Positions 52,859-64,000 of a stretch of DNA of 64,000 nucleotides are shown here, piece after piece (positions within the stretch are counted from its first letter, which is position 1; the number at the start of each line of letters is the position of its first letter). The notes under the pieces are model-generated. The model ran no database searches. It worked only from the letters and a program-made list of their open reading frames with translations, and had not been told where the DNA came from. The translations under genes were made by a program, and so were the position numbers. This stretch comes from Manduca sexta (taxonomy: Eukaryota; Arthropoda; Insecta; Lepidoptera; Sphingidae): assembly GCF_014839805.1 (NCBI RefSeq), contig NC_051123.1:10646727-10710726 (forward strand), read 5' to 3'.

Positions 52859-55807
52859 AAGATCAAAAGGAACTGCAACAGCGAGAACAAAACGTCGCGT
52901 CCGAGCGGCGAGCGGCGAGCGGTCGCAAGCCCGCATTGTCCGACTCCAAAGTGCCTTTAATCAACACAAAACTGGCCGATCAAACGGACGCGCCTCCTCG
53001 CACAAAAAGGAGAATATTAAACAAAACACATCGATCCGCGGCACCGCACGCCGCGGCCACCGCAACGGATTAAAAACGTAACGAACGCACAAAAATATTC
53101 AAATACAATACTAACAAATTTATACAAACTCTCATTAGGCGCGGATCGCGGAAGGCGACGCCGGGTAGCAGGGGAGACGGGGCCGCGCAGACCGGGGCCG
53201 GGGGGGCGCGGCGGCGGGCGCGGGCCCGATCTCGCCGACATTACAATCCACATCCAACGTACAAATATTATCTAAAATTCCTTCTCATTTATAATCCTTT
53301 TGTGTCCTCAGAGCGGTGTCCTCCGTCACATCCTACCCCCCGAACGCCCCCTCAGCCGCCCGGTGGGGTATTTTTATATTTTTAATCGCGTTGGGCATTA
53401 TCCAAATGGACATTGGCGGCGACTGCCGTCTACATGATAAATTCTACTTTCGTTCGACACCCGCGCAATGTTTTGTTTCGTCCCTTGTGAGGCTTCCTTT
53501 ATTGGCAAAAAAGGAATCATTAATAACCGGTAGATTTGTCCTTCTGTGAATGACATTGGTACTATTAAAAAAATTGTCGGCGGTCGGCGGCCCTTTTTCC
53601 TTGAACTGTATTCGCGTCTAATGAAAATTGATTGTGGCAATCTGCGATCGTTTGATGCAGATCCGAAGCGCGGTACGAAGACACCGCGCTATTCTTTTCT
53701 GAACTTGATCGATGACATCGAGTCGAGCAATTAACTTTTTCTAAAGCCTCAAAATATATTCAATTGTATTTTTATGCCACAAAAATGAGACTAAAAGTTA
53801 GCAATTAGTATTGGATCCAAATTGTCGCAGATGAGGAAGTGACATCACTCACTACGTCCCTCTATTGACATCAATTAACAGAATAAGAAGATATACTCAA
53901 TTACACACATTTCTCTTACTCCATGCATTTCCTAATGCTATAGAAAATATCACTATTTTGATAGCCGATTCTGCTCCATCCTCCATCTACGTTCTCATTT
54001 GAGTCATTAGTACAACGGCCATTAGTGGCCCGGACAAAAACTCCGACAGGTGTATGTACCCGACGGGGTGCACTTCGATTGCAATTACACACCACCTGAA
54101 GAAGCCGCTTTCACGATTAGAATTTTAATTAACGAAAAACGTACAGACATAAATTGATAACCTCCTTCTTTTTTTGGAAATCGGTTAAAACTGCATAATA
54201 TGGGCTCCACTCCATTACCAAGAGACAGTCTGATAATTATTCTAGTAGTATTTTATTATAGTACTAGTCATAATCGCCAAAACAGTTTGATTGCTCCAAA
54301 GAATCGAATGCAGTACAAGATTATTCACAGACCAAATACGTCACTACTACATAAAAAATTTAAATCACATAACAAACTCCACCATAGTATAAAAACATTC
54401 AAAAGACTCAAAACCAATGATACACCAATAAAGTACGACAGAAATCCCTCCATTAATTTGTTCGCGCGGTCGGCTGCACTTTTTCATACAAATACACTCG
54501 GAGAATATAAAAAAATATAAAAAAAAACACTTTTCTATATGCAAAATAGTCTGACCGCCGTACAAAGGGATCTATACGATTTCAATTTAATACATTGGGG
54601 TGTATTTATGTCCTATTGGTCGGTTGGATCGGCAAATTCGGGGATATTTAAACTTTTCCTTACGAATTTTATGTCACGGAAGATATTGCTCGTGTTTAAA
54701 ACGCTGGGGTGGTTTCCCGGTTATTGTTTCGTGCGGTCTTAGTTTTTGATCGATGGGCCACTTTCGTAAGCCTTTGATTTATTTTTTTGAAGATTTTTCG
54801 TGTATTTCAACATGGGATGTTTCAATAAAACTTTTATGTTTATATGGTTAGTAAGATTACCGAGGGTCCATCATTCCCCGCCTTCCTCAATTTTTTTTCC
54901 TTTCTTGACTATAGTTAAGGGAAGTTCTTTGCCATCGTAGAAGTAGTTGTTATAACGTTTAACTCGTCAGAGACGTAGCACTTTACCAGATATTTAGACG
55001 AAAATGGTTTAGGCTAAACTGGTGTACCCTACACTAATAATATTATATAGAGGATGTATGGCTTTTCTGTATTATTATTTTCTCCATATTTTTGCGTGAT
55101 GGACTTTAACACATTGATATCAAAACCGATCGAGAAAAGTCCTTTTATATCCAAGAACAACAATATCTATACTATACGTAGTAAGTACCTTAATGTCAAA
55201 TTTGTCATAACGTCAGCTTGGTTGACTGCATAAAAATGCCTTAGCTTCCAATATAAAACACGTAGACTCGAAACGTTTCAAATTCCACAAGGTTAATCGT
55301 ATAAATGCACGCGCACGTGTATCCGAAAGCTTACCAAATGTTTACGAATAGCCGGCGGTGCGATGCGGAAAGTGCGGAAAATTGCGAAAATTGCGAAAAA
55401 CGCGGAAAGTGTCGAGCGACGAGTGTCGATGGTGGACGCGACACGTGAGGAATTGGCCGCCGACGGTAAATGCCTCGATCGGAGTGTTTTGATACTTGGC
55501 CCAATTATTTTGCATATCGTCGTATCACCTGTATTATTTTATACGAGCCAGCGTCTCAAGTCGTTTGCTACCAAATGTTCATTATTTTGTTGAGTATTTA
55601 GTTATTGCCTTTACTCGATAATGTATACGAAATTCTAAAATTTGCAATATTTTTTTTTTTACCTTGGTCTTGGTTTTTTATAGTGCTTAATAACCAATAC
55701 AAATAAATTATTTTACCAATAAACAGCATCATGTCTGAATATTATTTATCTTATCTGAATTAGCGAAATTGGGAGCGAAAGCGTTATAAAATATAATAAT
55801 AATATAA

Positions 55808-55865
55808 TAATATCAGCCCTGTATTATATACTTGCCCACTGCTGAGCACGGGCCTCCTCTACTGC
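55808..55865 (-). repeat. SINE fragment present only in the right version
   Basis: ATATCAGCCCTGTATTATAT then GCCCACTGCTGAGCACGGGC and CTCCTCTACTGCTGAGG, the end of a HaSE-like SINE. The left version near 37160 lacks it. Confidence 0.65.
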
Positions 55866-58604
55866 TGAGGGGTGAGGGTTATAAAATATGAGCAAGTAAT
55901 TTTGGCGCATATAAATATGTAGTATTTACTTAACAAAATATATCCGACAATTCCTTTTTAATCGTAATCTCATTTTCTACAGAAAATTTATATTATAGAG
56001 CTTGAAGAGGCATAGGCAGGGTTACACAGTGAGCAATCCAATAGATTCTAGACGATGTCCATTCTTCCCTCAGCATCTTTTTTTGTTATTGCTGTGAATG
56101 ACGAGACGAGCTTGCCGTTCGCCTGATGGTAAGCGATACGACCGCCCATAAACAGTAGAAACACCATCCAACACCTTGACATACAAAATATTGTTTGGTA
56201 TTTCACTGCATTAAGTTACTTTAAATATTCTATCGTCCAACGATCAAGCACGCTCGACCGCGGTATGGTTTTATCGCACCGCACACGATCAGTTCGACGC
56301 GTCCGCTCGCCGGTACGTTCGCTCCTTTTTCCCGCAAACCTCCTTTCGACCGCCGCGACCAAACTGTTTAATGATTTGAAAAACGTGTTCTATCAGCCTT
56401 TACTCTGTAACAACCGAAAAAAGCCGACAACAAAGGGTTGCCAGCGCAAATATAGACTCATTGGTTCGGTCGGCATTTGAACGATTTTGGACCTTTCGAA
56501 TTTAGAATCAAAGTTCATTTTTAGTGTTGCGGTAGTTTTTTTGCGCAGATCTCATCACCAATTTATTATATTTTGTCCGTACGGGAATTTACGATTATTT
56601 GGAGTGTTGATGGCGTGCGGGCGATTGGGCATTTCTAACGCCGATGTGATGTATGAGGCGGCGGTGTGTGCCCGCCGCGCGAATGTATGGGCCGCGGTTC
56701 GATTTAAATCATCAATGTTTTATTGTTACGTTCATACAATATATATTTTTTGTTTATATTACGTGTTTTGTACGTTCGGAGGGGACTTTTCAATGGGACT
56801 CAATCGGTTTGTTGGGAAAAAAATATTATCGAAATTTAGGAAGTTAAGTTACGATACTATAAATATTTAAAATTTTAGGTTACCTCTACACTCACATTTA
56901 TTAAATACAGTCTATAGTTAAATGTAAAAGATTTTTGGACTGGAATAAGTCGTTTTTACCTTCATATTACCTTCTCAGGCAAAGAAAAAGGCCGCTTCAG
57001 TTTGTCACTAGGTTGGCTCCTTATAAGCAAGAGCTCCTTTGGGCAAGTGGTCAATGTTTATTTCTGGTGCCAAATGGTATTTCGTTAGTACTGATATGTT
57101 CTGGTTTGAAGGTCATCGTAGCGAGTCTGATCACTGTCTCAGAGTGGCGAACAATAATACGTGGCGTCTAGAAATTTAAAATTCGGTTGATTTTCTTTTA
57201 TTCATTATTGCTTTGAATGACGAGACGAGCTTGCTATTCGCTTGATGGTAAGCGATATGACCGCCCGTAAACATCAGAAACACCAACACCTTAAATTACA
57301 AAGTATTGTTTGGTATTCCAGAGCTCGCCATACTGAGACATGAGATGTTAAGTCTTATTATGTCCAGTAGTTACACTGGCTACTGGCTGACTTTGTTCCT
57401 ACTGTTAATGGACTAATAATGGACAGTCTTATAACCAGGCGAGCGTCTAGCTCGTCTCATCGTTCAATAATCACACATTCCAAACTACAACCCAAAAATA
57501 AACACTTACCCGTCAACCCTAACAAGCTCATTGACCTTACATTAAATAAATAAATTAATAACATAACCAAACATGTCCCGCGTCATCCGTTAAGTCAATA
57601 AGGGTAGAAAAATAAAAAAACGCGAAACACAATTTTTGTTCGGTGTTGGAAAATATTGCGAGACGCGACACGGGCCATCGGCTCTCGGCTCGCCAGTTCC
57701 TCTGTTTAATTAAAACAAACCGAATATAATATATGGTAGCAGTTTTATACGCGCGGTTTAAAACGACGTTTTATAGATGAGGTCGGTTGGTACTGTTTGT
57801 TTACGATTCGTTGGGGCGAGAAATTTGTGAGTTTTCAGTGAGTTGTGCGTAGTTGTTTTTAAATTTTTATCATCATTTTGATTGCTATAGTGGTGTAGTT
57901 GTATTACAGTTAGATTGCAGTGCTGAGTTCTTGTATTTGATCTCCTGATGAGGGTCAAAGTGGTGTTGGGTTTTTCTTTCTACTCAGTCTAAATAAATAA
58001 TTGGCTCCGGAGTCAGGAATTGGTTCCACGTAATGGCGATAGGCTCGCATCCTCTCACATCACGGGAATACACACGACGGAATATGGATGTACCAGTTGT
58101 GCCCCATCAGGGGTATGTTTTGACACATTATCTTTCATCAATCTACCACGATTACACGAAATAAAAAAATAAGCTATGATTACGTAGAATGGAGGGAATA
58201 TCCTTCATTAAAATAAACTAAATATAAACAAATATCTATAACATAATTTTATCATAGCAATTACATTTGACAGTACCTCAACTGGAAAGTGCGTAACTTT
58301 CCATACTTAATTTAAACTCGAATTTTCTATAAAAATACATTCGAGTACGCAATGACTTCCAGTAGTAACATTAAAAACACTCACGATAGGGGAGTTTGAA
58401 TAGAAAAATATATTGTATTATTAATTTATTCTATACTTGTGCGTGATGTTTAATATGCAAGTCGCGTACGGCTCTCTGGGGTGTCCTAGTATTGTTTACT
58501 GTGACGTGCGTTCTGTCACCCTGGTGTATGAAATGTGCCTTTTTGTAAAGAATACGCTAAACTTATATCTAATGTTATAAATGCGTAAGTTTGTAACAAG
58601 TTTT

Positions 58605-58940
58605 AATGTTAAAAAAGTTACCCAATACGTACTTAATTTGAGTTTATTTATCAGGGATTTCCGGCAACCGAATTGATATTGATGAACTATGAGATAATCA
58701 AGGGAATATCTTCTTATCTTGCCGGTAGATTGAGGCCAATAAGGGTCAGATTACGGTGCATCTATCACAATACCGTGTACATTGAGACACTGGATGGTAA
58801 GCGTCCTTATTGTTCATTAATATTAGCAACAGCTCCCGAACTTTCAATTTGCGTTTTATTACTCTCAGATATTAGATATTACGTCGAATAATGCCAATAA
58901 TAAACCATTTCCTTCAAAGCGGAATACTTTTAGATGCGGC
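58605..58940. other. Haplotype-specific block
   Basis: The left version passes from GTAACAAGTTTTATATG (about 39850) to a short unrelated stretch; here about 330 bp of different sequence intervenes before the SINE head GGAACGGACCAAGCCGAGAC. It includes a 72-codon frame (58673-58891) with no recognised homologue. Probably an insertion or a replaced segment. Confidence 0.5.
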
Positions 58941-61900
58941 TATAATCTAGTTGGTTGCGGAACGGACCAAGCCGAGACGAATGTCCGCAGGTTCAAATCA
59001 TAAGGACACACACCTCTGACTTTTCTAAAATTATGTGTGAATTTTTTGTGAATTATCGCTTGCTTGAAGGAAAACATCGTGAGGAAACCTGCAGTATATA
59101 TTTTTGTCTGTATGTTATCGATTTTCTAAAAACTACTAAACAGATTTTTATGAAATTTGGTAAAGAGATAGTTTAAGACCCTGGGAAGGTTAGGCTGCTT
59201 TATATCCCGGGAAAATATAAGCAAATTATTCTACAACACTAACTTTAATACATATATAAAATCACGACTTTTTCTATGTTTTTTAATCTACTGAAAATTT
59301 TCCGAAAAAATGTCGTTTAAGTCAATTAACCTTTCAACCATCGATATATAGACAGACAGGTGGCGCTTAGTATCTCCAATTGCCCATCTCATCAACCAGT
59401 GGTTAACACACATACGTGTACACCGCGTAGAAGGTCCACAATCGCTGAAACGAAATACATCGGGGTCAGAACGGTTACACCGTTCGGCGGCCGTTGACAT
59501 TTCACCTTATGTACGGAAACATTTGCCGAAACAGATACAGCGATGTAGATATCGCGCGGAAGTGTCAACAGATTTTTTACGAAGTAGAAGATTTATTTCG
59601 AAGATATGCGTTCGAAATATGAATATTTGACGCATGAATAATTTAGTATTTTTTTTTTATTTGGAATAAAAAATACAACTGTAAAAAATTATAAATCATA
59701 TAAACTTATTAAATAGGTACTAATTATTGTACAACCCACATCACTGCCCCTATATTATATGTACCCACATTGAACAGTAATCCGCAAGTCAAAAAGTATT
59801 TAAGGGCCAAAATAATCACATTAACTTAAAATGAACCATTAATTAAAATTAAACCCTGACCTTTAGTCACGTGACCATGAAGGCTGCAAAGTCTTCGAAA
59901 CGTCGGGAGAAAACCAAAACATTAAAACCGCGATAAAATCCGAAAAATAGTTTAATTTTCGCGTAAACATAAGGTATCATTATGAACAAATAAAATAGTA
60001 ATTGTGACATCACAATAAAAAAATTACGTCAAATCCAAAAACCTCTACCACATCCAGCCCACCTACATCCCTGCACCAATAAATAATGAACCGGCTCGCC
60101 TATGACCGCGAGTTCTCGCGCGGTGATGAAACGGTGATCAATATTAACACCAGGCCGTGGGACCATTGTAATTTGTATTGGTTGTAGGCCCTGATTGGTG
60201 ATTAAACTGATGAGATTTTTCTACACACAAGCTTTTCGCCGTAAATATTCCGTCACATGATGTGATAGGTAATTATAGGTAATAATAGATCGCTTAGGAG
60301 GGGATCCTAATAGCCAATTCGGGTACAAGTTTCAGGAAGAAAACTTAATTTAATTAGACTTTTTATTGATAACAAACGGCGTGTTTTTGGCTTATGTCCA
60401 ATATCAACTGATGTCGATGAAGATTACGGCCGAATGGTAAATCTATTTATGCTATTTCTGACAAAAAGAAATCTCTTGTTAACGAGCTTGTATAAGCTAA
60501 GCTTATATACCTATTGGACCGGTCGATAAATCTCTCATTAGGTTTGAGGCAACCGCATCTGCTAAATAAAAAAATATTTTACTAATGTGTCATGTACATC
60601 GTGGCGAATGGTCCATATGATCAGATTCCTGCCGACTTCCCTTAATGTAGAACTAGCTTTTGCTCGCGGTTTCGCCCGCATGAAGGAGTTTTCCGGGATA
60701 AAAGTCGCCCTATATATTTTCCCGGTATTGTCTATAACGTTTCCAGGTTCCTAAACTTTAAACCATACCAAATTTCATAAAAATCCGTTCAGTAGATATT
60801 GAGAAAATCGATACCATACAGAAAAACAGAAAAGGGAGTTTGTTTTATAATATGTATAGATTAAATTAAACTATTTTACGGATTTTATTGCGGTTTTAAT
60901 ATTTTACTTTTCTCCCGACGTTTCGAAGACTTTGCAGCCTTCATGGTCACGGGGGGGACTGAGGTGTTGTTCATCCGTAAAGTCAAAGTTACAATATCTA
61001 CCTACATTTTATAAATATACAACTTTTTAATTTTTTTTAGCCGTTGGTGGTCTGATCTACACAGAATGAGCTCACAGTGTCTTGAAGTCTGGCAGCCGAT
61101 CTTTTGGGTCCCGATTTAATTAAATGTACAACTGGATCCCAGGCTTGTGGAAGCTTTCAACCATCTTCCCTATTAAAATTAGGATATCCGTAAAATATTT
61201 TAATTTAAATGTCTAACATTCGCGTAAACATAAGAAATCATTATGTATAGATTATCTATAGAATCTAATTATCAGAACAATTTGCAGACCGCATTTATGA
61301 ATATCAGTACGTATTGTGTCGGGCTCTCTTTCGGAAAATTTCACCTTTCTCCACTGGTTGTCATAAACAAACCGACGCAAGCACAACCGTCGTTATTTTT
61401 ACGATGTCCCAATCATCAATATTAACAATCGTCACGCGGAACAGGTTGATTAGATTATAGCCGTGATTGACGTGTTGGCGACGTGTCGGTCGCCGGTTCG
61501 ACGTGATTAGACGTAAATATTGGAACGGTTTTTTTTGGGGCGAGTGATTCGACCTTTGCAATTGCTATTGTGTAATGTTAATTGACGGGACCCATGGTTT
61601 GATTATATTTAAGGTTATATGCGTAATGGTAGACAGAGGGCATACAGAAGTCCGAAAAGAAGTATTATACGTTATAAGAGGAAACATCTTATATAATTAT
61701 CTTCATTACAAAAGTTGATTTTGTGGTAATAAATATAACTTTTCTACTTTTATCTGGCTTTTTACATTTTCAATGTGGGGTCAATACAAACTCAAACGTG
61801 TTGAAAAAATATTTGGCTTAGTTTTACGATAGGCCGTTTTTCTGTTGCTGTCTAATAAGGATATAATTCCGAGTAAATAGTGCTAGAAAAACTTATAAAT

Positions 61901-63001
61901 TCTTGCCCGCCCTGAGAATCGAATTTAGGACCAGTCCATGTATTTATGCTGTCACTAAGCCAAGGAGGTAACAGATAGGTACACAGAAGTAAAGTAACTA
62001 AGTATGTATAAATAAATAACCATAAAGAAGGTTGACAATTGAATGAAGATGGCTGTTAAACTAACACGTATCTACACTGCATAGAAACATGCACTCCCAC
62101 CCTCAAACACTGGAATAATGGGGGATATGAAGAGTATTAAGACGCTCTCGGAGCTCAGTGTACGTAGTATACTAAAACAGTCTATAATACAGTCTATGCA
62201 TGTTTGATGATGACATATCTAATCAGCGCCATTGTGAGAACTGTTCGCCGGCTTTCAACGGGCGTTTTAATGAAATATTAGTAAAATAAAGCGGGGAACC
62301 TCTGATATTTTCATATGCAAATTGTGTCGCATACACACCGACGAATGCACAGCGCGGCCGGTGCGTCTTCAAAACCAACTACCGCCAATAAATACGCCAA
62401 AACAGCAAGGGCCAGTTTCGCGTGAACGCCCCCACGCCTCCGTCGAGGCGCTGCACTCGAAAAATTAAAGGCACAGCCAAGCGATTTTGAAGCGAAAGGT
62501 TAACTATTTTCCTGTCTTTTTGAATTCAACCTAAATCGCGTTCGTACCAAGTGAGAGCTTAAAACTAATACATCTGGGTGGCATGTGAGGGGTGGCGCGG
62601 CGCTGCGGGGGCCGGGGGGGCCCGGCGGAGATGGGGCCGGGGGGCATGCGAGGGGGTTAGGTGCCCCGATGGGTGGGCTGCAGGTCGGTGTTAATTATTC
62701 ACATTTTAATTTACGGAGCCCCGGCACCGCTGGCCAGTCCGGACCGGGGAAAAATGTCTTGCAATCGTTCGACATTTCAACTATATGAAAACGCTCGCCG
62801 CTATGTGTACATACCTCCTGTTATATTCGGTTAGCGTTCCTTAATTAACGTTTTATTCGTTTGTTTACCGCTCACAGTAAGAAAACTACCGAGCGGATGT
62901 TTGTACGTGTTATACGGATGGCGGGTGATGCAGTTATTTTTTTATGCAACTTAATGTGCAGGTCGCTTATGTGATGGCAAGGGTCAAGCTTGTTTATTAA
63001 C

Positions 63002-63191
63002 CCGTCATGACTTGTCAAAATTTTATTTTCAAATATGTACAGGTAGCTGAATGTTTGCCGCCAAACATTGACAGCTACGCGTGTGACGGAAAAATAACCT
63101 TATTATGTAGTATATAAGGTTATAATCCCGTGACACACGCAAATGTCATGTAGCTGTCTTGGCTCGCCGGCGAGCCACGAGAGACCAAGAG
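63002..63191. mobile_element. 190-bp insertion with TTAAC flanks, right version only
   Basis: TTAAC occurs at 62997-63001 and 63192-63196; the left version has a single TTAAC at 44126-44130. Inside are a perfect palindrome TGGCTCGCCGGCGAGCCA and a hairpin whose arms are GTAGCTGAATGTTTG and CAAACATTGACAGCTAC. No coding capacity, no matching terminal inverted repeat. Confidence 0.75.
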
Positions 63192-64000
63192 TTAACAGTA
63201 TGCGTAGTCACTTTGAATTCATTTAAAGCATTGCCACACGCTCCATATCTTGGTGTCTTCAATCACATATTAAGTTCCACAACGATCGGTAAATATAATT
63301 TAACTTTTCTTAATTGTCGAAAGAAGCGTTAAGAGACCATTAATTATCTATACCATGGAATCCTTCCAAAGATCACCACGTCAGTCCCTTCATCAAATCT
63401 AAAGCTTCAGTGTTCGACTAAACGCGAGCACTTTATCGCAAACGCAATTTCAGTTTTCAAAAGTCGAAACATTGCATACATCCCGAAAAAGAACAAGGAT
63501 CATACGGTGTTAAGTGAAGTCTTCCCAAATCCACAATGCCAGAAGAATTATGGATGCGTTGCTGAACTTAAAGGGAAAGAATAGGGATTAAACGAAGAGT
63601 TATTTGGACCTTGGGAAAAGTCATTCACCATACGTAACACAACAGGAAAGTGTCACTCCCTATCGGTTATCCTTGATAATGCTTCGATCAAGCTGGCCCA
63701 ATCATGTTGTAGACTAATTGCTATAGCGCTCTGCTATTCTTAAATTCTAATGTGAAAATGTTCTACTGTACGATCATCTTTTTATAATCACAGCAAAGTG
63801 ACCACACTGAACCTGATGGTAAGTGGAGTGGGGTCCAGTAGAATGTCGTCTGACGAGAGATGATTACCCCCCAACAGTCGCCACAATTATGCCGGCCTGG
63901 TGGAACCTGATATTCGCAGGCTGATCCCGGAACGCGACACACTTATGGGTGCCACTTTGATAGGTTTTAACACCTTGTATACGGTGAGAGATGATTGCCC

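Larger units (their letters stand above)
52859..64000. repeat. Right version of 34028-44995, probably the other haplotype
   Basis: Collinear with the left version through every island and repeat. It lacks the LINE tail at 36225-36423, and has a SINE fragment at 55808-55865, a different block at 58605-58940 and a 190-bp insertion at 63002-63191. It begins exactly at the gap. No gene recognised in it. Confidence 0.9.

Noticed and set aside
1..64000. CRISPR array, bacterial operon or phage features
   Set aside because: Spliced genes, SINEs and poly(A) signals show animal nuclear DNA; the tandem arrays have no spacer structure.

Overview
This window is insect DNA, almost certainly from a moth or butterfly. 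The introns and spacers are full of tRNA-derived SINEs, LINE 3' tails, MITEs and TTAGG-like motifs of the kinds common in Lepidoptera, and the one long gene is a multi-exon nuclear pore gene with typical insect intron sizes. Identification rests on reading the sequence alone.

Layout. (1) 1-605: the last intron and last coding exon of a plus-strand EF-hand calcium-binding protein (calexcitin/sarcoplasmic type), with a poly(A) signal at 810-815. (2) 2.38-17 kb: a minus-strand Nup88 gene (Drosophila name mbo), tail-to-tail with the EF-hand gene. Thirteen exons give about 548 codons, from the beta-propeller to the C-terminal coiled coil; roughly 150 N-terminal residues were not found. (3) 19220-19719: a 500-N gap. 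(4) 19720-32459: a second version of 3.25-19.2 kb, carrying twelve of the same exons. (5) 32.46-52.36 kb: a region with no recognisable genes, with GC-rich single-copy islands between repeats. (6) 52359-52858: another 500-N gap. (7) 52859-64000: a second version of 34.03-45.0 kb.

Both duplications have the same geometry: the left copy ends at a 500-N gap and the right copy begins at it. That is what two contigs with unmerged allelic ends look like, so the window probably shows two haplotypes of one locus twice over, not real duplications. Coding differences between the two Nup88 copies are synonymous, apart from one frameshifting deletion, one undetermined splice-junction base and the exon array described next.

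The most striking feature is at 11485-12508. In the left copy a 146-bp unit containing one Nup88 exon is tandemly repeated seven times; the right copy has one. The duplication joins exon sequence to an intronic CCCCTAG, which could serve as a new splice acceptor. Each internal unit then reads as a 96-nt phase-1/phase-1 exon plus a 50-nt intron, so inclusion would preserve the reading frame, except for one unit with a 1-nt insertion. Other haplotype differences are a 2.86-kb decayed PIF/Harbinger-type transposon (DDE transposase plus YqaJ nuclease remnants) in a Nup88 intron, with its empty site in the other copy, and several smaller insertions.
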